Shown here: positions 1 to 11,379 of the stretch, piece by piece
How positions within the stretch are numbered: the stretch's first letter is position 1
Layout of the letters: each line of letters opens with the position of its first letter
From: Dirofilaria immitis
Taxonomy: Eukaryota > Nematoda > Chromadorea > Rhabditida > Onchocercidae
Length of the DNA stretch: 64,000 nucleotides
Reading direction: 5' to 3'
Assembly (NCBI GenBank): GCA_024305405.1
Contig: JAKNDB010000054.1
Location: 1 to 64,000, forward strand
Program-made: the position numbers and the translations under genes
Notes under the pieces: generated by a model
Databases searched by the model: none
Told to the model about the DNA's origin: nothing
Seen by the model: the letters and a program-made list of their open reading frames with translations, nothing else

Positions 1-158
1 AGTTGATGACTTAACTTATGCATATAATCTTCAGATTTCTGAATTACTGAAGAAATCTGAGTAGAGCTGTTTTAGACTTCCGAATTAGATTATATGGCAA
101 TGAGGAGTAATTTAGTATAAAAGGCGTAAGAAATTGTATTAAGTAAAATTTCATTAAC

Positions 159-2524
159 CTGATTTTTAATGGGCGTGATAACACCTTTATTTCTCCAATC
201 AACTTCTCGCGGCAACCGATCTCTCGGGTTGTATTTATAAAGCTGACCTGAACCTCGGCGAGCCCTTCCTTTAGTTTTATTGGTGGCACGATATCCATTC
301 ATTAGGTTGAATTCTTCATCGGTCTAGAACAAAGTAATGCCCGATTAAAATGAATTTCCGTAAAACCATTGAGAATGTACTGTTTAAGTAGATAGCGTTT
401 ACGGTAATAAATCTCATATTGGAATATTTTAGGTAACACTGCTTACCAAATCAGCAAACTCATTCAGGGCGGTTGTATAGGTAATCAAGCCTTCTTTATA
501 TTTTCTATTTGTCTCTTCCGTCATTAATTCATTGCCTTCAAATATTGCCATTCTTAAATTATTCTCTTCTGTATCGTAATGCTTACCTGTAAATAGTAGA
601 AATTATTCGCCAAAAAATGGAATGAAAAAATCAATTAATGTTATTCTCTAAAATATAAAAATATGAAGGAAAATTGTACCGAGAGATGTTACGTAATCTT
701 TCCACTCGGTTTCTAATTTCTCCATCGCTTTTTGCTCACCATTATCTTCCATTTTTTGAGGAAAGATTGCACAACGGTTGATTTCAGGCTAAAGCTTATA
801 ATATATTTTAAATAGAATTTATTTTTCATAAATTTTCATTAGCCCAAAATTAATTTTCTATGAACAAGTTTTTATTTGTAAATTTTACAAAACACAGTTT
901 AGAAATAATTAATAGTTTTGAACATAAATGGATCTAACAAACTTTGCTACTCTAATTTTTCACAATTTTAAAAAATTTTTAATTCATTTTAAACCTATTG
1001 AAATAATAGGATGAAATATTGACACATTGTAGTGGTTGCATTATTATAGCAAGCCTAACTAGTTTACCATCTTGTAGTATAAAAATATTTTCTTATGCTT
1101 AAAAAAACCAATGCGTGATTTGAAAAATTCCAACTACTCCATTTGCAGTATTGAGCATAATACTACTTATGTGTGGCAAAGAAGAATTTAACACTTCCAT
1201 GCCAAATTTTAGCGCAGGATGTCTCTTGATCTAGCAATGCTTCTAAAAAACCTTCATGGGCCCTAGAAAGAATAATTTGATGCCCATCATCAGAACGCCT
1301 AATAGTTTGTATATAAGCTTTAATATTATCACCTTCGGGAAACTTTTATAATTGAGTTTCCTCTTTTCAATCGGAGCTAATCAATGAAGTCAATTTAGAT
1401 ATCGCAGGGTTACTCAACTCCCAGAGCACATAGATAGACTTGGAGGTACATAGCGATTAAATCAAAATTGATAAACAACAGTAGGAGTTTTACTATTTTA
1501 TGATATTAAAAAACTTTCTTTGCACAGATTCAAAGAAAAAGGTTGGAGGGCAGATATAGCAATAACGTTCACATTTTTATGATATTAAGAAAAGAAGATT
1601 TCATGAATTGAAGAATCTGTTCCTGTCAATTAATTAAATCAATAAATATTCAACTGAAAATTTTTTAAATTTGAATAATCTGAAATTTTATACGGATAAC
1701 TGATTATCTGAATATTTTAATTCACCGAACAGGAAAAGAGGAAAAATGAAAATTGCAACCGAAAAGCATCGAAAATAGGCAGTTCCTAAGTTATCATATA
1801 TATATTTGATCGGTGTCAACTGTTATGAATCATGTGATACTCAATGAAACAGTATCGTACTCACCTTCCTTTTCCTGAAAATAAACAATTTTTAAATTTT
1901 ATTTTTTATGTAAGAATTTTGCTCAATGAATTTAACCAAAATCCTCTATTTAATCCAAAATTTCGAATACAAGATGACAAAAACGAAAACGAAACCATCG
2001 CCATATTCTTCCAGTGCATTCTTGAAATCAGATGTAAGTCTAGTCATATTCCCTTCTTTGTAATCTTTATCAAATGTTTCTATAATTTCTCTCAACTGTT
2101 GTATTTCGCTGAAAAATGATTTTTTTTTATATATTTGATTTTTTATAATCTTATAAATGAACTGATTATAAACTATCGGATCTTCTGGTAATTTCTTGAT
2201 ATAATCATACGTTCATGTAGTATTAAACCCATTATATGCATAAATCTTTCGGTATGCATAAAATAACATGAATAAATTGCATACAGTATATTTGTCAATG
2301 TTAGCCAAGTCACAAATGATCAAGCAAATATAAGAAGCGATATCTGTGTTATTTTCGTCGACTCTTTTACCAAGACAAAATTTCTTCATGAATATAATTG
2401 TAGTAGAAACTGTTCAATTTCGCACAAATTGTTCTATGAAGATGAAAGAAACTAACTCGTTTACGGCGAGAGCGGAATTAACCAAGAAGGCAGATATTGT
2501 CGATAAGGTAATGATCCGAAGCAT
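159..2524 (-). CDS. Cathepsin L-like cysteine protease, 5' part (3' exons lie beyond the window)
   Basis: Papain-family (C1A) protease: a secreted or lysosomal endopeptidase made as a proenzyme. Visible exons, 5' to 3': 2457-2524 (signal peptide starting [20 protein letters not shown]), about 1991-2108, 680-788, 447-586 and 159-323. The third and fourth exons hold the I29 inhibitor prodomain ([20 protein letters not shown], then NEFADLTDEEF across the junction). The fifth carries the maturation site and start of the mature enzyme ([19 protein letters not shown]) and ends with CAG before GTTAAT. The next exon, with the active-site CGSCWAF block, is not in the window. Phases of exons 3-5 agree exactly; the 3' end of exon 2 is uncertain (weak GTTTTC donor). 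The prodomain resembles filarial cathepsin L proteins as I remember them. Intron 2 contains a bacterial NusA relic. About 200 codons are present. Confidence 0.8.
1163..1380 (-). pseudogene. nusA: Decayed bacterial nusA fragment, probably Wolbachia-derived
   Basis: Read on the minus strand, this stretch encodes [19 protein letters not shown] followed directly by [20 protein letters not shown]. This matches the end of the S1 domain and the linker into KH1 of bacterial transcription factor NusA (family pattern: F.PGD.I.AYI..VR....GPQI.LSR.H.GFL..L...EVPEI). Similarity continues weakly downstream (IWHGSVK, where NusA has IYDGIVEIK). Upstream KEETQL followed by KFPEGD fits the usual KREE-IP-GE-F segment, but in-frame TGA and TAA interrupt it, and TAG follows at 1163-1165. 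Such a protein is foreign to a nematode nucleus. Filarial genomes commonly carry inserted Wolbachia pieces, so a nuclear Wolbachia transfer is the likeliest source. The stops and short length mean it is not functional. It lies inside an intron of the cathepsin gene, in the same orientation. Confidence 0.72.
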
Positions 2525-5328
2525 GATGACGTTTGTGTTTTCCCAATATTGCAGAACCCTTGATCATTCTCCTTAAATATGAAAGAAAGTTTGTTAGTAC
2601 AGCTTGATCATTTGATGAATACAATATCATTGTTGACGGTATTTGGTAAATGAATTTCTTCGGAGAAATGAATTTTCAAAGAATAGCTGCACTGCATCAG
2701 AACTTCTACGAAAACAAGCACTATTATAAACAATAGCATAGATCCAGCAGTGCTCGAAATGTAAGCAGCTGTATACGGTAGAATTATTAGTCTATTGAAT
2801 TAATGAGAATTTGTGTTCGTAGCTTTAAAAAAAAAAAAAAAAAAAAAGGAAAAGAAATAGTGAGAGAACGAGCAATTCAGTTTTTTTAGTTTATTGAATT
2901 TGCTCGGATAGTTTAGTTGGCAGTTGAATTCATTTCTTTTATGATAGGAAAAATTCTTAACTGAAACTGTCTTAATGATAGGCGATTTTAATTATTGGAC
3001 AAGCGAGTTCCATATTTAAAAGCGTAGCGTTTTATTATATTTTATTGTCTCTAAATGCCAGATCTTCAAAAGGACAATAATACTAGTTTGATTTATTATT
3101 TTTCTTTTCTTTTTTTTTTTTTAGTACAGTTATATTAATTGGAATTGCCATAAGGAGTTAAATATTTTCAAAGAATTCTCATTTTTGAAGTTCTCTTGTC
3201 TTCAGAAATGTAAAGTGTGTCTTTCGAAAGAAGAAATCATATAATTCTATTTCATTGCAATAAATCGAATAAATTTCAATAGCCAGAAGATGACTTTCTT
3301 TTAAAGTTGCTAATAATAATTTTTTCGTTGGTTTTCCTATCTTTCACTTTGAGGCATCATCGGACGCATATTCATGTTTTTGCCGAATCTAATTTTTACT
3401 AATAATGATCATGCATTAAAAAAGTCAAAGGAAACATAAATCAAATTCAATGGATCAATATCAGTTTGGCAAAGTGTAGAATTATTACGATCGTCTCAAA
3501 ACACGAAACAGAAAGTTAGAATGGAATCAGATTTCACTTGAATAATATAGTGAAACATTAAAGGAACAGTTAAAATTCATAATAATCAAAGAAGCTTATT
3601 TTAAAGTTAATAAGTATTTCAAAATTAGAAGATATCGGAATTTGTTGATAGAACCGTTTATCTAGCACAATAAAATATAGGTATATTATTAACGGAAAAT
3701 TGATCTTATAAAATAGCACAATAAATATATAGATAGAAAAAGGGATAACGATTACATGACTGCAGAATGTTGGCGGATCAGTCATGGAGGGTCAGTATAA
3801 GGTTAATAAATATCTTTTGAGGTGCGAAAAGCTTATAATATGCAGACGTAGAAACGGAATTACAATATAAGATATGTACTGCATATTATGCACATAAACC
3901 AATAGATAAGAAACAAACGTTCTCTATATTGTACACATAAATCAGCACATCAAAAAACAAACGATTTGAATTAATCAGTCAGAATATTGATCGAAACTTA
4001 CTTCATATTTTCCGACAGTTAATTTAATACAGTTATCACAAATGCGAAATTTCACTCACGGCAAAGCTTTTTAATGTTGATTGGATTTTGCAAATGAAAA
4101 TTACAATAAGGAATATACAACATCAATGAAACAGCTATACTTTAGTTTAATTTATGTAGCATTGTATTCGTAGTTGATGTGTTATCGACGATTTTGATTG
4201 ATGGAATATTAGAAGTTTGTGAAATGTTTTTAATACATGTAGCATGGCACTCTTTACTGATTGAGTTGATGTTAATCAGATACCCCTATAACGTACATTT
4301 GATTTGGACAAGATTAATGAACCTATGATATTTCCAATTTAGAAATACCATAGCCTTGTTGAAAAACAAAAAATAGGACTGTTAACCATATTACATAAAT
4401 AAAATAGTTAAAGACAATTCGTCAGTTCATGGGTCCTGACTACCTCTTAATTCAAATATTTCCTTGAATATTTAATGTTTGATTATATGTAACACTTCTA
4501 ATTACATATCTTATAAGTATATATATTCTACTTGCATTTTTTACAATGCGATCGAAGCATTTCTCGACCGTCACATATGTGTGCATGTATTATAGCACAG
4601 ATAGCTCGATCATCGATTTAATGAATATTAAACATTTCAACATTGATAAATGAAGGAGTATTTTAACATAATTTGGAAAATGTTATAATTCCAGGCTTGA
4701 TTGTTGTCAAAACTTTTTCCGCCTTTTAGATGAGTGTATGCATTATATAACAAATAAAAGAATTTCGTTATGATTTTATGGGATAATTTTACGACGGGGA
4801 GGTAGTAAATGATACCCTCCTGATCTAGTGTTGGATAGACTTCCCCAATTATTATATATTCCAACTGTCCATTCCTGGACTGCTTCACTGCATTATTAAA
4901 GTGAGATCTGGTCGCACTTTAATCTTCCAATTTCCATTTTAACGTGACCAAAATAATCTTTAACAACTTTTCAGATCCCGTTTTCATCCCTTCTAGAGTT
5001 AACTAATATGATATGATGCCACTGAATTTTATTATATTTCTTTTGAATTATTTTAATGCATAATCATCATTAGTAAAAATCAGGCCGGCAAAAACGGAAA
5101 TATACCTTTAATGGTGCTCAAAAGTGAAAGACGAAAAAATTAAATACAAAAAAATTGTCATCAGCAACTTTACAAGAATAGAAGAAATTTTTAATTTTCC
5201 TGAATTTTGCATAAACTGTCTTCTCAATAACTAAATTCATTTGATTCACTGCGATGAAACAGATGTGAATCTTTTATCGCGCAAGAAACAATCTTAACCA
5301 TTAATAATAATTGATCAGATTTGGAAGC
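2525..5328. other. Intergenic region without a recognised gene
   Basis: This 2.8-kb stretch contains the promoter side of the cathepsin gene and the 3' side of the RPA34-like gene. It is A/T rich and has a long poly(A) run at about 2827-2847 and a T-run near 3110-3122. An 83-codon minus-strand open frame at 4637-4888 shows no family resemblance. I see no further exons, RNA gene or transposon that I can support. Confidence 0.5.
2827..2847. repeat. Poly(A) tract
   Basis: Roughly 21 consecutive A residues followed by a GGAAAAG purine stretch, upstream of the cathepsin gene. No target-site duplication or retroelement body is seen beside it. Confidence 0.9.
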
Positions 5329-6797
5329 TTATAAATTTTTCTTCTTTTTAGGAATAATTCCAAATGGTTTCAAGCGTTGCTTAATATTGTCAACTGGTAA
5401 CTGTGGCTTTTACGAACTGAATTGATCTTAAAATTCACGTCGTGTATTCCGTTTTCCAATAGCGTACCTAAAAACCAAGTAACTTCAATGAAACTTATGA
5501 ATCTAATTATTAAATACAGTTTAGGCTAATAACAACTTCTAAATTCGATTGATCTTTCGAGATTGCTAGAGAAAGTAAGATATAGACATACCGGGTTCTT
5601 GTTTAATAGTAATACCATCGTTTGTGACGGCTAGACTGTCATCCAACAAATCAAGTTTCTCGTTTACTAGCACAACTCCTTTTATCAAATTTGCTGAAAT
5701 TTTATGATATATCGAAGAAGATATTTAGAAACAAGTAAGAAAAAATAAAAAAGATGAAAATCAATAAAAATCATATTTGCATAGAGTCGATAAGAAAGGG
5801 TTTAATTAATTGATTATGCAATGTTATTTAGCCATTTCCTACAACTGAACTGTGAGAATTGAATTATAATCATTCTATTTTCTCAGTTGATGTTCGCGAA
5901 CAATCCTCTGTTTAAAAAAGAAAAAAAAAACTACTTCATCACTTTGTGCTTGCGATCTATGCTGCCAGTAACATTTTGTAAGACCTTCAATCTTCACTTC
6001 GTATTTCAATAATTTTTGATGGAATTCTATTTATGAAATCCATTTTTATTCCATATTAGATTCTCGTTAACATCACAGTGATTATCTTTCTGATTTTATC
6101 ATCTTTTCCTTTCATTGCCAATATATCATGTTTATAAAAGAAAAAAACGAATATCACCAAAGAAAACCAACTAGCTTTAAGTGTCATAGCATCCTTCTGA
6201 GTTCTAATATCAGTAGTTGGGATATAAACATGAGGAAGAGCAAAATGATGGAAATGACAATTTAATGCTACTGCATTGGATCGAGATGGAATTGCAAGTC
6301 TTATTCGATTTTTTGCTTTATGAGGAAATTTAATCGACAACAAATCATTCAACGGAACCTACAATTGATATTTTCTTGATTTCATTAAATTTGTGCAGTT
6401 TATCATGTAATGCTTTTTATGTATTAGAATAACTAAACACAAACGTGTATCTCCCGAAAGAAGCACAGATATATCAATCAATAATCTATCTTTTAAACAG
6501 TTGATTATCTTGATAGTAGAAAAAATCAATTATTACTGATAATTATGGGAGTTAGAAATCTAATTCGGTGACAGATATAATTGAAACAGCAAAATTATTA
6601 AGATTACTAAGATAAATTACTACAACAAATAGCCCATCCAATCAAACCTTTATCGGTTTCCTGATTAACCAAATATCATATTCATCCTTGCCTGTACCGC
6701 ATGAATTAGGTTTAATTGCATCCGAACTCAGCACGGCATGGCCAGAATCCGCTTTACTGGGAATTGAATCACCATCAGATCTCTTTCTTTTTCTCAT
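5329..6797 (-). CDS. Possible RNA polymerase I subunit RPA34/POLR1G-like protein
   Basis: Four exons: 6648-6797, 6172-6358, 5592-5693 and 5329-5467; corrected length 192 aa. The start follows a CAG acceptor by 8 nt (or 4 nt), typical of a trans-spliced leader site. The protein opens with a basic MRKRKRSDGD segment, then a DEYDIWLIRKP motif resembling the (E/D)LWLI..P block near the N terminus of POLR1G/RPA34. It has a predicted beta-rich middle (IKGVVLVNEKLDLLDDS, ITIKQEPG) and ends in a short basic tail (IKQRLKPFGIIPKKKKNL). Splice phases close. As written, the frame stops at 5370-5372. One extra A in the run at 5408-5411 extends it to the TAA at 5329-5331 and restores the K-rich tail, so the short form is probably an artefact. 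The family assignment rests on short motifs and is tentative; the gene itself looks real. Confidence 0.45.
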
Positions 6798-7346
6798 GCT
6801 TCTGACTGAACAAAACAGAAAAAATTTAGATCTTTAACTACCTAGTTATGCCAAAATCAAATAATATATAATTTTTTCACAATCTAATGCTATTTAATAA
6901 TAATTACTGAGAGATAATAATAAAGGGTATGAAGCGAACTTTTCAAAACATTATATCAGAAAGGCATAACAGAAGTATTTATTTCACTAACTTGTTACAT
7001 TTTACTATGTGTCTGAAATATTAAGTATGATTTAACAACGATTAGAATCGATCAACAAAAATTTTTCCATTGGTGAACAAAAATCAAAAATGATTTATTT
7101 CATGGGCAAATAGAAAAATTTCTTTAGGTGTCCAAAAATAATTGAAAAACAAAAAAGAAGCTACACTGTTTATATCATATTGGATCAGGAATGATATTTT
7201 AAGTGAGAAAATAATAAACAAAAATAAATATCAAATATAGATTTAGACGAAAAGTGGGTAAAAAAATTTAACAAAACTCTTTGCATTGAAAATTGAAAGT
7301 TAATAAAGAATTTTAAATTTTGTCCAAAAATAGAACCAACAGTACA
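6798..7346. other. Spacer between two same-strand genes
   Basis: About 550 bp of A/T-rich DNA between the stop of the HDDC2 gene and the start of the RPA34-like gene. Nothing else is recognised. The two genes run in the same direction, so shared transcription with trans-splicing is possible but not shown. Confidence 0.4.
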
Positions 7347-8846
7347 CTATAAGCTAACATTCTTCGTAGAAATAGAATTATTTTCTCGCACTTCGCATTT
7401 CTTTATAGATCGTTTCATTCGCAACTCCTTATTCCATGATATAAAAGGCTCCAAAATAAATGAATCTTTTGTTGTAGTGAAGAATTCTTCCAAATCTTAA
7501 GTCGAATTAAAATGCAATTATAATTTAAAAAAAAAAAAGATTTAAAAGGGTAATTTAACATGCATACATGGGCTTGTCTGAAACTTTCAGAAATACACTT
7601 TAGAATGTTTCGAATTCATTCGTCATTATTTTCGAACCATGGCGTGATATCCAAGTCCTTTTTTAAGAAGAAATATTTTATTTAGATAAAAGATTTTTGC
7701 AAAAATGAAATGTTGTGACATTTGCTAGTTTGTGGGTTGTTTTGACCAGGATTATTAGTAGTTTCAGCATTTGACGTAGCTTGAAGTCTTCATTTTTATC
7801 TTCAATATTCTATAGTTTGTATTTCAAACCAATAGAATTTTTGGGTACATAGCGACTAAAACTAAAAATTAAAAATCCTATGATATAAAAAAGAATACAA
7901 TTAATGAAGACTAGAAATAACCATTTGTACTGAATATATATAAATATATTTATTAATATTATAAGATATATATATATACCTACCTACACCGTATTTTTGT
8001 TCGTAATGAAAAGCTTGAACGATCATATCGAATTTATCCAAATGTTTGACAATTTTAGCTTCTCTAGTTTCATTTCCTTCATACTCCTGCCACAATGAAT
8101 ACCAATCTTCACCAGTTGTCAGTGGTACCATTTCCGTAATTTTTTTCATAGCCTGTACATGATCGAATAATGATCAGAACTACAAATTAATACATGAAAT
8201 GAAAAAAAATTGAATATATCCTTAGGCATCATCTCGACAAAGTGAATTATTTCTATTCCTTAATATCTAATATCTAATTATGACTTACAATCACCACATA
8301 TCCGTAACTTTCATTCAGAAAAACAAACTTCATTTTCCAGTCGATACTTCTCTGTAGCCGAAATACCGCAATACGGAGTAATATCGCCTATAATAGCTTC
8401 ACCTAGATCATGTATCAATGTCATCCTGATACATTTAGCACGATCACAGCTATCGTCTAACAGCATTGCAAGCACTGCCATACGATACATATGACAAGCT
8501 ACTGTTTCTGGTTCTGGAATCTAAATATCCGGAAAGAAAGTAGCTAAACAATTCATTCAATTTATAATTACAGATATTAGGAGGATTAAGCAGAACTGCG
8601 ATATTTCTGTCTAACCAATTATTATTCTTGTTTCTGGAATCAATTCAATAAAAATAATAGCTATTTTTAATTTTAAGAAAATGGCGAAAATATATCAGAG
8701 AAATTGATAAAATCATGAAAAACTCAAAAAATCCAAATTTAACTAACATTAAATTTTATCCATCCAGTCCTCTTCAAATGTTTTAGCTCATCCAATACCT
8801 TTAACAAACTGAATATATTCCCCGTTTCTGCTAACTTGGTTTCCAT
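7347..8846 (-). CDS. hddc2: HD domain-containing protein 2 (5'-deoxynucleotidase HDDC2)
   Basis: HD-superfamily metal-dependent phosphohydrolase; family members remove phosphate from (deoxy)nucleoside monophosphates in the cytosol. Exons: 8748-8846, 8329-8520, 7984-8152 and 7347-7495. All phases close and give 202 aa, the usual family length (about 204 in human), with no frame correction needed. The N-terminal helix (LKHLKRTGWI) precedes the metal-binding histidine in CHMYRMAVLA, the HD pair in LIHDLGEAIIGDI, and the conserved SLWQEYEGNETREAKIVKHL and KFDMIVQA segments. The C-terminal part (LEEFFTTTKDSF) fits the family's L.EF..ST motif. The last exon uses a TTAAG acceptor. The start codon lies 286 bp from that of the divergent nth gene, so the two may share a promoter. 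Confidence 0.93.
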
Positions 8847-9132
8847 TCAGTGACTTCAAGTTGAGAAAATAGAAAACTTATAAGTCTAGCCGTAATCTAA
8901 CAACACATAGTTGTTATTCACTTCACACGTGTTAGATCACGATGACACTGATCGTAATGAAAATTTGCTATTGAATTCAAATATTTTTGTCTATCGGATT
9001 ATTTATTTATCGTTGTTTGTGGTCTTAAATTATGTTTCATTATGATACAGTTCAACTTACATTTTAGTGAATGAATTTCAATTTATTTTTCATAACAAGA
9101 GAACGGGTCGTTTTGAAAATATATTTCGGATA
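8847..9132. promoter_or_regulatory. Shared intergenic region of divergent hddc2 and nth genes
   Basis: Only 286 bp separate the two start codons of head-to-head genes, so both promoters must lie here or overlap the 5' exons. No specific element can be named from sequence alone. Confidence 0.45.
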
Positions 9133-11379
9133 ATGACAACACCAATAAAAAACGTCGGACAACAATAAAAATAACATTCGATAAAAAGGACATTGCTCCA
9201 AAGGTAATGTCTTTTTCTTGTTTTTTTTTATTTCTCATACAACTTTTAATTACGATTAGATATTTTAGAAGGAAATGAGTCAAGTGCTGATGCGGAAGAT
9301 TTACCTTTATGGATGAAACATTTAGAAAATATCAAGCAAATGAGAAGTAATCGCGATGCTCCGGTGGATAGTATGGGTTGCCATATGCTGGCTGATGCAC
9401 TTGCTGAACCGAAGGTATAATAGTTGATGTTCTCACGGTATGTTATTCAAGTACGTGATGGTGATGTTTTCACTGGGATATGTGCGAGATGAAAAGGAGT
9501 GACTGCTTCATAAGTTTATATAGCAGTTTTTTTTCTTTTTATATACGAATTAAACGCATATCATTTGTAGCATGTTGTCTTGTCAGACATTGTCATTGAT
9601 GAGTTTGTTTTTAAAAACAATTTTGAAATTCGTTAAGATGAATATAAAATTAAGTATCGTTTTGTTTCCATCAAATTTTCAGGAATTATTCTCAGAATAA
9701 TATGTTATATGAACTTTGAATTATAACAATGCTTTTGGAATATTTTTTTATTTTTGTTTAATTTTGAGGTATTTCGCTTTCAAACTTTGTTATCACTGAT
9801 GTTATCAAGTCAAACGAAAGATCATATAACTGCTGCTGCGATGCATGTAAGTTATAACCGTAGTATATCTCAAAGTTATCATGAATGTAAAAAACAATTC
9901 AGCTATTCCGATATGTGTATATATATGTACTTGCGTATGATTCTTCTTGCATGAGCGTCTACGCATAATATCCAGAACATATTTGTATGTGCACATATGT
10001 ATAGCCCTAGTTTTAATAGTTTTAAGAATAATAGAATAATTAAAGCAAAAGATTTTATTATTAAAGATTATATTTAGGTAATTATCAAAATTAAGTTTAT
10101 ATATAAGCTTCAATAAATCAGTGATTGGATGTAAATCACGGAATAACATCTGTTTAAACGGATTATTTGTGATTTATTCGTGGTACGTTAATTTGCAGCG
10201 ATTACGAGCACATGGATGTACAGTTGATAATTTAATCGTAATTTCTACAGAAGAGCTTCAGCAGCTACTTATTCCAGTCGGTTTCTATAAGGTATAAAAT
10301 GAGAATAATAATAATTAAAGTAATTCCAAGATATGGCTACAAAATTGGGAGTGGAATGTTTTTTTTTCGATTTTATTTAATTAAACAGATTTTACATATG
10401 CGGAACTTATGTTCACTTCGATAGCAATTTAGATCGACCTGAATGTGCTGTATTTTCATTTGAAAAAGACTAAATTATGTACGCTAAAAGATTTCATCCC
10501 TTCAATATTATATCATTCCCTTTCTCACTAAATTAATCTGAGTACATCTTATCGTTCAGTATGACCAAACATTTGTTTTATTATGATCAAATGGGCTGGA
10601 ATGTTTTCGTTTCGTTAGCATTGTCTCAGTTTTTTTCTTTCTGGTAAAATAATTAAATCTTGTTCTTTTTTTTTTTTTCAGAAAAAGCCGTATACATCAA
10701 GAAGGTAGCAGAAATTTTGAAGAAGCACTATGATAGCGATATACCAAATACAGTGGAAGGGCTTTGTTCTCTTCCGGGAGTTGGTGAAAAGATGGCTTAT
10801 CTTGCAATGTGTACCGCTTGGGATCAGATGGAAGGACTTGGTGTCGATACACATGTACATCGTATCAGCAACAGGCTCGGATGGGTGCGTTTCCATATAA
10901 AGCAATGATAGTTTTATTTAAATCAACGGAAGCAGAATGCAATGTGATAACATTCGTTAACGAAATAGATACTACTTCATTAATAAAATAAATAACAAAC
11001 GACTTTGAAAAGAATTTTTTTTGAAAGTCTGACTCTTCATAGGTAGTAAAGTTTGAAATATTAACCCACTCTAATTTTACTAAAATTTTTCCTAGTTTTT
11101 GTTTTGAAATCCACTGTATGAAATGATATTAAGCAAAGAAGTTATCGTTAAGAGGATATGATCCTTCTAAATTAAAATCTATTTTTGTAGATTAAAACTT
11201 CAAACTCGAAAGAATCTCGGGTAGCCTTGGAAGCACTGGTTCCACGTGACCAGTGGCAAGAGTTGAATAAATTGCTGGTAGGCTTTGGGCAACAAACATG
11301 TTTACCTACTTTACCGAAATGTTCAGAATGTTTGAACAAGAATATATGTCCCGCTATAGGAGTGAAGAAGAAACGTTAA
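9133..11379 (+). CDS. nth-1: Endonuclease III homologue (NTHL1), bifunctional DNA glycosylase/AP lyase
   Basis: Base-excision repair enzyme that removes oxidised pyrimidines and cuts the abasic site. Exons: 9133-9203, 9269-9414, 9769-9846, 10199-10291, 10682-10884 and 11191-11379; corrected length 260 aa. Visible features are LLSLMLSSQTKDHITAAAMH, the helix-hairpin-helix LPGVGEKMA with the catalytic lysine, VDTHVHRISNRLGW with the catalytic aspartate, and a C-terminal 4Fe-4S cluster ligand set C-x6-C-x2-C-x5-C (CLPTLPKCSECLNKNIC). The frame is lost by one A in exon 1 (9147-9152), probably at the start of exon 2, and at the start of exon 4 (10682-10686, next to a long T-run). Everything else matches the family, so these look like sequence errors. 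The exon 1 assignment (basic KKRRTTIKITFDKKD) depends on that correction and is less certain than the rest. Confidence 0.92.

Noticed and set aside
1844..2119. Plus-strand open frame of 91 codons
   Set aside because: It is the antisense shadow of the cathepsin exon on the minus strand and has no family resemblance.
4637..4888. Minus-strand open frame of 83 codons between the cathepsin and RPA34-like genes
   Set aside because: No family signature or flanking splice signals that I can support; left as unassigned.
9805..10149. Minus-strand open frame of 114 codons across nth
   Set aside because: It overlaps a conserved nth exon and an intron antisense; no recognisable protein and no splice support.
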